A stretch of DNA of 64,000 nucleotides, from NCBI RefSeq assembly GCF_000316665.1, contig NC_019678.1, forward strand, positions 248,001 to 312,000. Direction: 5' to 3'. Below, in pieces: positions 1-9,206 of the stretch (position 1 is the first letter of the stretch; the number at the start of each line of letters is the position of its first letter). Made by a program: the position numbers and the translations under genes. Source of the DNA: Rivularia sp. PCC 7116. GTDB taxonomy: Bacteria > Cyanobacteriota > Cyanobacteriia > Cyanobacteriales > Nostocaceae. Under the pieces are notes generated by a model. That model saw only the letters and a list, made by a program, of their open reading frames with translations. It was not told the DNA's origin and did no database searches.

Positions 1-536
1 GAATTACCCTGTTTGCCGACGGCAGCGAATGGATAATTGGTAGGTTAATACCAAAAGATTTGCCAAAAAATCAAAAGTATGGTGTAAACGTAGCTATTGC
101 TGACGCAGAACAATATCGCAGTTTACCTTTTCATAAAACGGGAAACTACTTAGCCCCGTGGTTAGCCAAAAGAAATGCTTTGAAACAAAATATTCAAGAA
201 GCGATTTTAACTGATGCTGCGGGAAATTGGCTAGAAACTACTACCGGTAATCTTTGGGGATGGCATGATGGGTGTTGGTTTACTCCACCGTTGAGTACGG
301 GAATCTTACCCGGAATTATGAGAGAACAATTAATAAATTGGCTGCGAACTTATCAATATCCAGTTAAAGAAGAACCCTTTACTTCACAACTAGTTCAGAG
401 ATTTACAGCCCTAGCCTACACCAACTCTGTAGTGGAAATACTACCAATACAACAAGTCATGCACTCAATGGTAAAGCTACAATATGATCCCAGGCACTAT
501 AGTCTTAAGGAATTACGAAGATATTTACTAGCATGA
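1..536 (+). CDS. Aminotransferase class IV (PLP fold type IV), 5' end cut off by window
   Basis: The frame is open from the first bases and has no convincing start here, so the N-terminal part lies outside the window. The visible C-terminal domain has the family signature: HKTGNYL, whose Lys is the expected PLP Schiff-base residue, then EAILTDAAGNWLETTTGN, then PPLSTGILPGIMRE, which matches the phosphate-binding end of branched-chain aminotransferases and 4-amino-4-deoxychorismate lyases. It could be a PabC-like lyase in folate synthesis or a branched-chain or D-amino acid aminotransferase; the missing N-terminus prevents a choice. The next gene, ftsH, follows after about 108 bp and looks independently expressed. 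Confidence 0.8.
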   Translation, partial: ITLFADGSEWIIGRLIPKDLPKNQKYGVNVAIADAEQYRSLPFHKTGNYLAPWLAKRNALKQNIQEAILTDAAGNWLETTTGNLWGWHDGCWFTPPLSTGILPGIMREQLINWLRTYQYPVKEEPFTSQLVQRFTALAYTNSVVEILPIQQVMHSMVKLQYDPRHYSLKELRRYLLA

Positions 537-644
537 TGTGTACGCATTCTGGTATACGTTAAGATAAGTTAACATAATTCTTAAAATTTCCATCTCTCTT
601 AGAGACGCGATACGAAAAGTAAACGAGAAAACGAGGAACAGTAA

Positions 645-2492
645 GTGAATAATAAAAGATGGAGAAATGCGGGGCTGTACGCGCTGCTTTTTATTGTTGT
701 TATCGCTTTAGGAACAGCGTTTTTTGACAACAATCAAGCCCAGAATCGGGAAACATGGCGTTACAGTGAGTTTATCCAAGCAGTTGAAAAAGGCAAAGTA
801 GAAAAAGTTAGTTTGAGCTCTGATAGGTCTACTGCTTTGGTAACACCGAAATTTGAGCCAAGTAAAAGAGTTGTTACTTTGGTAAATGACTCGGATTTAA
901 TTAATACTCTTACTAAAAACAACGTTGATATTTCTGTATTGCCTCAAACCGATGAAGGTTTTTGGTTTAAGGCGCTTAGCAGCCTATTTTTCCCCGTATT
1001 GCTTTTAGTTGGTTTGTTCTTTTTACTACGACGCGCTCAAAGCGGTCCTGGTAGTCAAGCCATGAACTTTGGTAAGTCAAAAGCCAGAGTGCAAATGGAA
1101 CCACAAACCCAAGTGACCTTCGGTGATGTTGCTGGTATTGACCAAGCCAAGCTGGAGTTAAATGAAGTAGTAGATTTTCTTAAAAACGCCGATCGCTTTA
1201 CTGCTGTTGGTGCAAAAATTCCTAAAGGTGTACTTTTAGTTGGACCTCCTGGAACGGGTAAAACTTTGTTAGCTCGTGCGGTAGCTGGTGAAGCTGGGGT
1301 TCCTTTCTTCTCCATCTCCGGTTCTGAATTTGTAGAAATGTTTGTCGGTGTGGGTGCTTCCCGCGTTCGCGATTTGTTCGAGCAAGCTAAAGCCAATGCT
1401 CCCTGTATCGTATTTATCGATGAAATTGACGCGGTAGGTCGTCAACGGGGTGCTGGTTTAGGTGGTGGTAACGATGAAAGGGAACAAACCCTCAACCAGT
1501 TGCTGACCGAAATGGATGGTTTTGAAGGTAACACCGGAATCATCATTATTGCTGCTACAAACCGTCCTGACGTACTCGATGCAGCATTATTACGTCCCGG
1601 ACGTTTTGACCGTCAAGTAGTTGTTGACCGCCCAGATTACGCTGGTAGAGTTGAAATTCTTAAAGTTCACGCTCGCGGCAAGACTTTAGGAAAAGACGTA
1701 GATTTAGACAGAATTGCTCGTCGTACTCCTGGTTTCACTGGTGCGGATTTATCCAACTTGCTCAACGAAGCCGCAATTTTAGCAGCACGTCGCAACTTAA
1801 CAGAAATTTCGATGGACGAAATCAACGATGCCATCGACCGCGTATTAGCTGGTCCCGAGAAGAAAGACCGGGTAATGAGCGAAAAACGCAAAGAGTTGGT
1901 AGCATACCACGAAGCCGGTCACGCTTTAGTTGGTGCTTTGATGCCTGACTACGATCCTGTACAAAAAATCAGCATTATTCCTCGCGGACGTGCGGGTGGT
2001 TTAACTTGGTTTACTCCTAGCGAAGACCGTATGGACAGCGGTTTATACAGTCGTGCTTATCTGGAAAACCAGATGGCTGTTGCTTTAGGTGGACGTATTG
2101 CAGAAGAATTAATCTATGGCGAAGAAGAAGTTACCACAGGTGCTTCCAACGACTTACAGCAGGTTGCTAACGTAGCTCGTCAAATGGTAACTCGCTTCGG
2201 TATGAGCGATAATCTTGGCCCTGTTGCACTCGGTCGCCAGCAAGGTAACATGTTCCTCGGTCGCGATATCATGTCAGAGCGCGACTTTTCCGAAGAAACC
2301 GCAGCTACCATTGATATGGAAGTCCGCGACTTAGTTGACGTTGCTTATAACCGTGCAAAGCACGTATTACAAGAAAACCGTCAAATTCTTGATAAATTAG
2401 CAGAAATGTTAATTGATAAAGAAACTGTAGACGCTGAAGAGTTACAAAGTTTGTTAGCAAGTAATGATGTTAAGACAGCAGCGTTTGCTTAA
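645..2492 (+). CDS. ftsH: ATP-dependent zinc metalloprotease FtsH
   Basis: Membrane-bound AAA+ protease that degrades damaged or unassembled membrane proteins; in cyanobacteria FtsH complexes act in photosystem II repair and stress acclimation. The 615 residues are full length: a TM segment near 10-27, a lumenal domain, a second TM near 111-128, Walker A GPPGTGKT (200-207), Walker B with FIDEID (257-262), second region of homology [20 protein letters not shown] (304-323) and zinc site HEAGH (422-426). The start is GTG at 645, chosen because GAGGAA (633-638) sits 6 bases upstream. The N-terminus resembles the FtsH1/FtsH3 type of cyanobacteria, but the paralogue assignment is tentative. A strong intrinsic terminator follows. 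Confidence 0.97.
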   Translation: MNNKRWRNAGLYALLFIVVIALGTAFFDNNQAQNRETWRYSEFIQAVEKGKVEKVSLSSDRSTALVTPKFEPSKRVVTLVNDSDLINTLTKNNVDISVLPQTDEGFWFKALSSLFFPVLLLVGLFFLLRRAQSGPGSQAMNFGKSKARVQMEPQTQVTFGDVAGIDQAKLELNEVVDFLKNADRFTAVGAKIPKGVLLVGPPGTGKTLLARAVAGEAGVPFFSISGSEFVEMFVGVGASRVRDLFEQAKANAPCIVFIDEIDAVGRQRGAGLGGGNDEREQTLNQLLTEMDGFEGNTGIIIIAATNRPDVLDAALLRPGRFDRQVVVDRPDYAGRVEILKVHARGKTLGKDVDLDRIARRTPGFTGADLSNLLNEAAILAARRNLTEISMDEINDAIDRVLAGPEKKDRVMSEKRKELVAYHEAGHALVGALMPDYDPVQKISIIPRGRAGGLTWFTPSEDRMDSGLYSRAYLENQMAVALGGRIAEELIYGEEEVTTGASNDLQQVANVARQMVTRFGMSDNLGPVALGRQQGNMFLGRDIMSERDFSEETAATIDMEVRDLVDVAYNRAKHVLQENRQILDKLAEMLIDKETVDAEELQSLLASNDVKTAAFA

Positions 2493-2550
2493 GTCATTTA
2501 ATAATTAGGAGTTAGGAATTCAGAGTTAATTCGGAGTTTCTAACTAATAT

Positions 2551-2597
2551 AAAGCGAGGTAATTCTAGTATGTTTTAGAATTACCTCGCTTTTTTAT
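2551..2597 (+). terminator. Intrinsic terminator of ftsH
   Basis: A perfect stem (arms AGCGAGGTAATTCTA and TAGAATTACCTCGCT) with a short loop is followed directly by a run of T. It lies 60 bases after the ftsH stop. The same stem core, GAGGTAATTCT, recurs in another terminator-like hairpin at 5774-5821. Confidence 0.9.
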
Positions 2598-2629
2598 GTA
2601 TTCAAGCGTATTAATAATTGAATAGTTAC

Positions 2630-2822
2630 AGGACTTACCTAAGCGTCATAATATAGCGGTTTTCACTTCAGTGCAATCTGCTGTATGACCTCACCCCGCC
2701 CTCCGGGCACCCCTCTCCTTAACAAGGAGAGGGGATGGGGTGGTACTCAACTGAAATTCGGTATAATTGCTTGCTGCCGTACAAACACCCTACAAGAAAA
2801 ACGTGCCAGTTGGGTAAGTCCT
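2630..2822. repeat. 193 bp MITE-like element with 13 bp terminal inverted repeats
   Basis: The ends are near-perfect inverted repeats: AGGACTTACCTAA at 2630-2642 and TTGGGTAAGTCCT at 2810-2822 (12 of 13 pair). Inside is a GC-rich palindrome (about 2691-2745) built on CCCCTCTCCTT...AAGGAGAGGGG, whose core recurs at about 3550-3590, 19615-19840 and 51135-51365. No coding capacity. I infer a non-autonomous element that carries or captured another palindromic repeat. Confidence 0.65.
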
Positions 2823-2930
2823 TGATGAAAATATCACCCCCAAGGGTACTTTATTCGATCGGGAATTCTAATTGTAGTCATGGAAGTTAAGTCATGTAAT
2901 AAACTATTTATTGATAGGTTGAATTAACTA

Positions 2931-3443
2931 ATGACTAATGCAATTGATTGTCCTACCTTTAAACCGACTCTAAGAATTGGCAATAGCGGTCAAGATGTGA
3001 AAGAGATGCAAAAACGCTTGGAAAAAAGATTTGCATCTATTTATCCTTCTAATTTTCAAATAGATGTTGATGGTGTCTTTGGCTCGCAAACTGAAAGTGC
3101 GGTTAAATATCTTCAATGTCTAGCTTTTCTAGAGACAACAGGAATTACAGATGCAGCTACTTGGAATTTTATCTGTGATGGAGTCAAAAGCTTACCGATT
3201 TTGCGACAAAATAGCACGGGAAATACGGTTAAGTTGTTACAGCAAACTTTGAAGGATTACGACTTTTATCATGGTGCAATAAATGGACATTTTGATGCTA
3301 ATACGGAAATAGCCGTCAAAGCTTTTCAAGCAGATTATTCTTTGATGGCTGACGGTATCATAGGTCAGAATAGTTGGGCTACATTAATCCATTTAAATAC
3401 TCATATCGATTCTTGCTATTGTGGTTATTATCGTGGATGTTAA
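2931..3443 (+). CDS. Peptidoglycan-binding protein with two PG_binding_1 domains
   Basis: 170 residues made almost entirely of two peptidoglycan-binding (PG_binding_1) modules: residues about 15-70 (LRIGNSGQDVKEMQKRL ... DGVFGSQTESAVKYLQ) and about 90-155 (LRQNSTGNTVKLLQQTL ... INGHFDANTEIAVKAFQ, DGIIGQNSWATL). No catalytic domain and no clear signal peptide are visible, so it probably acts as a wall-binding accessory or relies on a partner. ATG at 2931 is the first start, just after an AT-rich stretch. The C-terminus has a small Cys/Tyr-rich tail (CYCGYYRGC). It stands alone between repeat-rich spacers. Confidence 0.85.
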   Translation: MTNAIDCPTFKPTLRIGNSGQDVKEMQKRLEKRFASIYPSNFQIDVDGVFGSQTESAVKYLQCLAFLETTGITDAATWNFICDGVKSLPILRQNSTGNTVKLLQQTLKDYDFYHGAINGHFDANTEIAVKAFQADYSLMADGIIGQNSWATLIHLNTHIDSCYCGYYRGC

Positions 3444-3848
3444 TTTCTATAATTTTGACTTTGTGGAACTGTATTAAAACCTAAATGTCAATTATAGAAT
3501 TTGAGTATGTAGCGCTTTTCATTTGGGAGCAATACACTCCGATCAACGCCACCCCTTCCCCTCTCCTTAACAAGGAGAGGACTGTATTATATTCAACTGA
3601 AAACTGCTATATTAGAAATCCGGTTTGCCGAAAAATAGGGTTGCTAACTTATTACTTCGATACGATTACACTAAAAAATTAGAAAAATGTGCGAAGTAAA
3701 TTCTTCCGCGTTAACAAATAAATAGTTACAAATATTTATAATACAAAGCCTAATTTTAGGTAATTTTTTGAAAAAATCTGGAATCAAAATTTTAGTTTTG
3801 ATGTCTATTAGGTGATAGTTAAATTATAGAAAATCATCAAAAATTAAA
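3444..3848. other. Non-coding spacer with a fragment of an interspersed palindrome
   Basis: About 400 bp without a believable gene. Bases 3545-3595 repeat the CCCCTCTCCTTAACAAGGAGAG palindrome type also seen inside 2630-2822, including the flanking ATTCAACTGAAA text, so it is a decayed copy of that repeat. The rest is AT-rich and probably holds the promoter of the lipoprotein gene at 3849. Confidence 0.6.
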
Positions 3849-4538
3849 ATGCATAAAAATCACTTGAATCGCAAATGGCAATTGTTTTTGGCAGCGATGT
3901 TAGTAACTCTTACAGCTTGTAATTCTCCCACAGCTACAAACAGTAATAGCGATACATCATCCCCAGCTAATACAATTAATAGTCCAGAAAATTCACCAAC
4001 TGCCACAGATAACAATACTAATGTTGATGCTTCTCGACTCATATCTACCCAAGGCATTGGTGATGCACGTTTGGGAATGACTTACGGGGAACTGAAAAAA
4101 GCCTTAGACTCCAAAACTACCTATGAAGTAAAATCACCCTTCATGGTCGATTTTGATGCGATCGCCGTGAATCAGGATGGCAAAACTTTATACTACATCA
4201 CATACCCCTCAACAGATACTTTCTCCGATTCTAGTAAAATCGAAACTATAACCACCGAAAACCCCGATTTTCTAACCGATAAAGGGGTAGGGGTAGGAAA
4301 AAAAATTAAAGATGCTGAAACTGCTTACGGTAAAGCTACTCTTGGCTACCATACGCAAAATGAGTCTCGGGAATATGTGACATTTGCAAACCAACCATCT
4401 GATATTAGTTTTCGTCCTTTAACACCACCTGGAAAGTTTGCAGGTATCTACAAATCACCACTAAAAGAGTATAACGAAACAGATCAATTTAAACAGGACA
4501 CTGTAATTAAATCAGTATCAGTATTATCCAGAAATTAA
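3849..4538 (+). CDS. Hypothetical lipoprotein
   Basis: 229 residues with a lipoprotein signal: basic N-terminus, hydrophobic stretch and lipobox LTAC (Cys24), then a Ser/Thr/Asn-rich linker to about residue 60 that looks like an unstructured tether. The folded part (about 64-229) starts at LISTQGIGDARLGMTYGELKKAL, a pattern reminiscent of small secreted proteins that measure or bind extracytoplasmic ligands, but I do not recognise a named family. Predicted location is the periplasmic face of a membrane. It is monocistronic; the next gene is convergent. Confidence 0.75.
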   Translation: MHKNHLNRKWQLFLAAMLVTLTACNSPTATNSNSDTSSPANTINSPENSPTATDNNTNVDASRLISTQGIGDARLGMTYGELKKALDSKTTYEVKSPFMVDFDAIAVNQDGKTLYYITYPSTDTFSDSSKIETITTENPDFLTDKGVGVGKKIKDAETAYGKATLGYHTQNESREYVTFANQPSDISFRPLTPPGKFAGIYKSPLKEYNETDQFKQDTVIKSVSVLSRN

Positions 4539-4583
4539 CAATTACTGCTGTAAACTTATAAAATTTTTTTCTAAAGATTGTAG

Positions 4584-4650
4584 TTTGGGTTAGACTCGAA
4601 AAACAAATTTAGTTGGCTACAAAAATCTCTTAATCTTGTCGTAACCCAAC
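4584..4650. repeat. Interspersed inverted repeat (TTGGGTTAGAC...GTCGTAACCCAA type)
   Basis: Imperfect palindrome with TTTGGGTTAGAC at the left and GTCGTAACCCAAC at the right. The same arm text occurs at 12941-13006 and, more loosely, at 35388-35480. It lies between convergent genes. Confidence 0.55.
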
Positions 4651-4746
4651 ATCACGATCGCCAACAATCACAGCCTATAATAGCAAAAGTTTTCTCAAAA
4701 TATTCTGTTGCATTCTGAGACAACATACTTTACTCGTATTGAATTT

Positions 4747-5559
4747 TCAAAGCTGCTCAAACAAAGTTTTCCAATCAACTACAGATGGTCTTTTCCCTTT
4801 ATTAACAATTTCAAAAGCTTTGTTATAACAATTTGAATTATTCAGACATTCAACACAAGCATTTGCAACATCTATTCTGCTGGTATCACCTGTAAGTTTA
4901 TCGCCAGTTCCTATTACTACATCTAGGTTACCGTCAGTTTTTGCTCTTAATAAAGTATTTAAATCGTAGGAAGTATATGGGCCATCTATTAAACGTCCGG
5001 GACGAATAATTGTGTAAGCTAAATTAGAATTTTTAATAGTGTCTTCAGCCTGTTTTTTTGCGTCGAGGATGCCAAAACTATTTAAAATACTGTAGGGAAA
5101 TTCTGTTTTACGTTCAACTCCACAGGAAGATACAAAAACGAATTGCTTTAAATTTTTAGGTGCCACCTCCACCAAATTACTTACACCTTGAGCATCAACT
5201 TTCATCGGACTATTTTTAGCTTTAGCTTTAGCTTCTTCAGGGTTAAAAAATAATCCGAAATAGTCGAAAAAATTGGGATTGTTTTCAAACTGCCATCTTT
5301 CGGAAGGAAAAGCAGTAGTACCGCTACAGCAAATAATATGAGTTACATTCGTCATTGCTGCTGCTAAGGTTTCAATCTCGCGGATATCACCAACAGCAAC
5401 TTCGACTTTGCCAGCAAACATATTTTCAGCTTTAGATGCATTGCGCGTCAAAACTCGAACTTTTAAATTTTTATCGAGTAACTTTGCTACCGTTAATTGT
5501 CCAACTCCACCTGTAGCACCCGCAACTAATACCAAATCTTCTGAAATACCTGAAGTCAT
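4747..5559 (-). CDS. NAD(P)-binding atypical SDR family protein
   Basis: 270 residues with a Rossmann dinucleotide fold at the N-terminus: VAGATGGVGQLTVAKLL (GxxGxxG, about 12-28), followed by VRVLTRNASKA, where the Arg suggests NADP(H) preference, and VEVAVGDIRE. The family is the NmrA/TIC62/Ycf39-like atypical SDRs, common in cyanobacteria and plastids. A canonical YxxxK catalytic pair is not obvious, so it may be a redox-sensing or chaperone-like protein rather than a dehydrogenase. ATG at 5559 immediately precedes the nucleotide-binding motif, which supports this start. No operon partner. Confidence 0.82.
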   Translation of the reverse strand: MTSGISEDLVLVAGATGGVGQLTVAKLLDKNLKVRVLTRNASKAENMFAGKVEVAVGDIREIETLAAAMTNVTHIICCSGTTAFPSERWQFENNPNFFDYFGLFFNPEEAKAKAKNSPMKVDAQGVSNLVEVAPKNLKQFVFVSSCGVERKTEFPYSILNSFGILDAKKQAEDTIKNSNLAYTIIRPGRLIDGPYTSYDLNTLLRAKTDGNLDVVIGTGDKLTGDTSRIDVANACVECLNNSNCYNKAFEIVNKGKRPSVVDWKTLFEQL

Positions 5560-5773
5560 AATTTTTTAGTGAGAAATAAATATCAATAGCAAGGCAAGAT
5601 ACATGTCCTAACGGACACTCAATACCTACGGTACGCTTAGCTAGCCGCTAACGCACTACAAGAATACCGAATTAATTAACTCCAAAACACGTCATAAGGT
5701 ATTTGTTTATCCAAAAACATGACTTGTGCCGTAATACACCCTACAAAAAACTATAAAACATTTAGATAAAAAC

Positions 5774-5821
5774 AAAATCGAGGTAATTCTGCGACTACCA
5801 GAGAATTACCTCGATTTTTTT
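5774..5821. terminator. Terminator-like hairpin, possibly bidirectional
   Basis: Perfect stem AATCGAGGTAATTCT / AGAATTACCTCGATT with T-runs on both sides. It lies between the minus-strand SDR gene and the minus-strand small membrane protein, and would terminate the latter (stop at 5912). The stem core is shared with the ftsH terminator. Confidence 0.65.
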
Positions 5822-5911
5822 GGTATTTCGATTTTGATTTAAATGCGTTCCCAAATTTCTGCGTTTTAATCTCATCAGCAATCAATACGCTTGCAACCCT
5901 GAATTTTCGCT

Positions 5912-6133
5912 TTAAGCTTTTGTAGATGATGGCTTAAGAAATAACCATGCAACAAAAAATGTCGCTGCTGTAAACAATTGAGTTAAATCCAATGCTGAAA
6001 GATAACCATCCGACAGTGATGCAATACTTCTGTCGGTAATACCGAATAGCCAAGATGATACCCCAAACAACCAAATTCCATTCTTGAGATTGCCTATAAA
6101 TGCTTTCGCTTCGGGCGATTTTTGCTTATTCAT
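5912..6133 (-). CDS. Small hypothetical membrane protein
   Basis: 73 residues with two hydrophobic stretches: about 19-31 (GIWLFGVSSWLFGI) and about 53-66 (LFTAATFFVAWLFL). The short N-terminus is charged (MNKQKSPEAKAF) and the C-terminus is basic. The layout suggests a two-helix membrane protein of unknown function. It begins at ATG 6133 and is followed by the hairpin at 5774-5821. I recognise no family. Confidence 0.55.
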   Translation of the reverse strand: MNKQKSPEAKAFIGNLKNGIWLFGVSSWLFGITDRSIASLSDGYLSALDLTQLFTAATFFVAWLFLKPSSTKA

Positions 6134-6372
6134 AATGTCCTATTTGGTTCAAGAAAAATAGCAAGCAGTAAGTATGAATGCCCCCATACCTCTTAATGGT
6201 TCTTAACTTTGTGACTATATGTTAATAAATATTGTCGTAACTTGACAGATGCTGCTTGATACATTTTAAAAAATGCATTTGGTTAATTTTAGGCGAGTCA
6301 CATAAATCTTTTTGTGCCATTAACAACCAAATGCTTTACAAATATTTATTTTTATTAAAAAATCTATTAAAA

Positions 6373-6857
6373 AAGAAAATTTATCAAGAGACTTTTCGCA
6401 CTCCCGATTATTTCTGGTTCGATCCTAATAGCTTATACCAATTCTGTATGAGGCTGCGCTAAAAGCCCTCACTCTGGAAGAGTGGGGCTAGACAAACGAA
6501 GCCCCTCTTCAGGGGCTGAATTCGGCGCATCTTTATAAAGAAATGGTATTAGAATTCAATGGATATCATTTAGTTGATGGTGAATATCAAGCACTGGAGC
6601 CAAATCCACAAGGTTGGCTGTGGAGTCAACAGTTAGGGTTATTTCTAGGAATTTATGAAGAAAAGTTACGCTATTTCACTCCCGAAGGAGAACTAATTCC
6701 TAGTCCTGAAGAATTAGCGCAACAAGAGTACCAACGTGCCGAGCAGGAAGCCCAAAGAGCCGAGCAGGAAGCCCAAAGAGCCGAGCAAGAAGCCCAACGT
6801 GCCGAGCGTTTAGCAGCAAAATTGAGAGAATTAAATATAGATGTGGATGATTTATAA
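6373..6857 (+). pseudogene. Uma2-family (DUF820) endonuclease remnant interrupted by a MITE
   Basis: The right part (6543-6857) is the C-terminus of a Uma2-family protein: LEFNGYHLVDGEYQALEPN, then GWLWSQQLGLFLGIYEEKLR, FTPEGELIPSPEE and the usual repeated AEQEAQR coiled-coil tail. The left part (6373-6435) encodes the preceding family motif (IYQETFRTPDYFWFDPNS). A 113 bp MITE with a TTA target duplication lies between them; removing it joins the frame as DPNS-L-EFNG. The N-terminal two thirds, with the nuclease active site, is absent upstream, so the gene was dead or truncated independently of the insertion. The ATG at 6543 lies inside the MITE end. Confidence 0.8.
6436..6548. mobile_element. 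MITE family 1, copy A (113 bp)
   Basis: Terminal inverted repeats are TACCAATTCTGTATGAGGCT at the left and the complement of TACCATTTCTTTATAAAGAT at the right; the interior forms two GC-rich hairpins. The flanking TTA is duplicated (6433-6435 and 6549-6551). The orientation is opposite to copies B and C. No ORF, so it must be mobilised in trans. Confidence 0.85.
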
Positions 6858-6942
6858 AATAAAATTATAAAATTGTATCTATTTAAAAAAAATTAAAGCT
6901 GTGACAGGCAAGATGCCTGCCTTATAACTCAACTTAAGTTAA

Positions 6943-7146
6943 TCAAATTTCATCGGGAAATACCCATTTAGGCGGTTCCGATAATTTTTTCATTCTGGCG
7001 ATTTCAGCCATTTCGAGCATTTTGTCTAATGAAGTATCTTGAATAAACTTAGATGCTTCTTCGCCATACTCTTTATTTGGACACTTGTCTCCTAAAACAC
7101 AACCGTTGACACAGGCTTCAGCGCAATTAATTTTTTGTTCTTCCAT
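6943..7146 (-). CDS. Small cysteine-rich hypothetical protein
   Basis: 67 residues. The N-terminal third has four cysteines (CAEACVNGCVLGDKC, residues about 8-22), which could bind a metal or a small Fe-S centre; the rest is a charged helix followed by PPKWVFPDEI. The protein is soluble with no signal peptide. I think it is a conserved cyanobacterial family without assigned function, but that is memory rather than proof. An AG-rich stretch (GAGGGGAG, minus strand) lies just upstream of the ATG at 7146. It is divergent from mnmE. Confidence 0.65.
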   Translation of the reverse strand: MEEQKINCAEACVNGCVLGDKCPNKEYGEEASKFIQDTSLDKMLEMAEIARMKKLSEPPKWVFPDEI

Positions 7147-7321
7147 AGTGAACTCCCCTCTTAACTAATATTTTTTTTAACAGATATTAGCTTCTGGATA
7201 AATATTAGCGCGCATTCCGATTTTGGATTTTAAATTAAGTTCTAGAGACGTAATATATTACGTGTGTACAGAAGTTAATATTTACAAATATTTTTACCAT
7301 GCTCAATGCCCAATTTTAGAA

Positions 7322-8716
7322 ATGCCTGAAACCTTTGCTACAACTGGAACTATAGCGGCGATCGCCACTGCTGTTGTCCCCCAACAGGGTAGTGTGGGGA
7401 TTGTGCGGGTTTCTGGAGAGGAAGCCGTACAAATTGCAGAATGTATTTTCCACGCACCAGGAAAACAAGTTATAGAATCCCATCGGATTCTCTACGGTTA
7501 TATTCGTCATCCGCAAACGCAAAAGTTGGTGGATGAAGCGCTGTTATTAGTTATGAAAGCCCCTCGCTCCTATACCCGCGAAGATGTTGTGGAATTCCAC
7601 TGCCACGGCGGAATTATGGCAGTGCAGCAGGTATTGAAATTGTGCTTGGAACAAGGTGCAAGATTGGCTCAACCGGGGGAATTTACCTTAAGAGCCTTTT
7701 TAAACGGACGAATTGATTTATCTCAAGCAGAGAGTATTTCCGATTTAGTTGGTGCAAAATCTCCTCAAGCTGCTCAAACTGCACTAGCTGGGTTACAAGG
7801 AAAGTTAGCTGATTCTATCCGTCATTTACGCGCTAAATGTTTAGATATCGTCGCAGAAATTGAAGCAAGGATAGATTTTGAAGAAGATTTACCACCTTTA
7901 GACTATAAAGCAATAGTATCGGATATTGAAAAAATCACTACGCGAATTACCGAATTAATTGCAACAGCCGATAAAGGCGAACTGTTACGCACGGGTTTAA
8001 AAGTAGCAATTGTTGGTCGTCCGAATGTGGGAAAATCCAGTTTATTAAATGCCTGGAGTCGTAGCGATAGAGCAATTGTTACCGATTTACCGGGAACCAC
8101 CCGCGATGTGGTTGAATCGCAGTTAGTCGTTGGCGGCATACCCGTACAAGTACTAGATACCGCAGGCATTCGCGATACAGAAGATACAGTAGAAAAGATT
8201 GGTGTTGAACGTTCCCGCAGCGCCGCACAAGCAGCCGATTTAGTCTTATTTACCATCGATGCAACAACGGGATGGACAAAGGAAGATGAATTAATTTACG
8301 AACAAGTAAAGCATCGTCCTTTGATTTTAGCGATTAATAAAATTGATTTATTAGAAAATAGTCAAAATAAATCATCTCAATATCAAATAGAAAATATCAA
8401 ATCCCAAATATTCACAGCAGCAGCAAAAAATCAAGGAATTGAAGAATTAGAAGCGGCAATTTTAGAACAAGTACATATGGGAAATATACAAGCTTCGGAT
8501 ATGGATTTAGCAGTTAATCAACGTCAAGCAGCGGCATTAATTAAAGCGAAAACATCTTTAGAACAAGTCCAGTTAACAATTGAAGAGGAATTACCATTTG
8601 ATTTTTGGACTATAGACTTACGGGGTGCAATTAACGCTTTAGGGGAAATTACCGGAGAAGAAGCAACTGAATCTGTTTTAGATAGAATTTTTAGTAAATT
8701 TTGTATTGGTAAATGA
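7322..8716 (+). CDS. mnmE: tRNA modification GTPase MnmE (TrmE)
   Basis: With MnmG it installs the carboxymethylaminomethyl group on U34 of tRNAs in the cytoplasm. 464 residues from ATG 7322: the N-terminal folate-binding domain begins [20 protein letters not shown]; the helical domain carries the inserted G domain with P-loop GRPNVGKS (232-239), DLPGTTRD (255-262), DTAGIRDT (279-286) and NKID; the C-terminus ends CIGK with the functional Cys. The frame is open 33 codons further upstream to an ATG at 7223, but that extension has no family similarity, so I place the start at 7322. No operon partner. Confidence 0.96.
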   Translation: MPETFATTGTIAAIATAVVPQQGSVGIVRVSGEEAVQIAECIFHAPGKQVIESHRILYGYIRHPQTQKLVDEALLLVMKAPRSYTREDVVEFHCHGGIMAVQQVLKLCLEQGARLAQPGEFTLRAFLNGRIDLSQAESISDLVGAKSPQAAQTALAGLQGKLADSIRHLRAKCLDIVAEIEARIDFEEDLPPLDYKAIVSDIEKITTRITELIATADKGELLRTGLKVAIVGRPNVGKSSLLNAWSRSDRAIVTDLPGTTRDVVESQLVVGGIPVQVLDTAGIRDTEDTVEKIGVERSRSAAQAADLVLFTIDATTGWTKEDELIYEQVKHRPLILAINKIDLLENSQNKSSQYQIENIKSQIFTAAAKNQGIEELEAAILEQVHMGNIQASDMDLAVNQRQAAALIKAKTSLEQVQLTIEEELPFDFWTIDLRGAINALGEITGEEATESVLDRIFSKFCIGK

Positions 8717-9206
8717 ATTGTAAATACTTTTAACTTTTAATTTCCGCGTTTTCCGCAGGGGTTGTCTTAGGCTAGCGGTTGCAACTTCCACCTATCCCAC
8801 AGATGGGATGTTTATTTTTATGATTATTTATACAGGTCTAATTAATAAAATATCGGTTCTTTCTCTATATAAATACTGATTTTAAAGATTATTAGTTATT
8901 TTAAACACTACTAATGCGGAATGAAAAAAAGTAAATAAAATATCTATTTTTATACAATCAAATATACTAAAAAATTGTCGTTTGCTCCGACTACTATTTT
9001 TCATCCTCTAAGTGCATAAGTTGATGAAATATGAAACTATTAATAAGTAGGAATGGCCGCAACTGGCATATTTTGCTTGTAGGGTGCTGTGACAGTTCGC
9101 TTGATTTCTAAGGCAATAATAAGGTTTTCCTGTCACGCACCAACCAAAGCTTAATATCCGTTTAATAAGCAGGTATCACTTAATACATATAAGTAAACCT
9201 TTGTAA
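8717..9206. other. 490 bp intergenic region with one interspersed palindrome
   Basis: AT-rich and without a supported gene. Bases 9079-9145 form an inverted repeat, GTAGGGTGCTGTGACA ... TGTCACGCACCAACC, of the same type as 34395-34458 in the cas locus. The remainder shows nothing I can name. Confidence 0.55.

Noticed and set aside
1055-1396. Long frames antisense to ftsH, mnmE, hslO, cas6 and the BY-kinase
   Set aside because: They mirror conserved coding genes on the other strand and have no family features of their own.
3485-3682. 65-codon frame after the peptidoglycan-binding gene
   Set aside because: Contains a decayed interspersed palindrome and shows no protein-like features.
7223-7321. 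33-codon N-terminal extension of mnmE
   Set aside because: No similarity to the MnmE family and no ribosome site; conserved start is at 7322.
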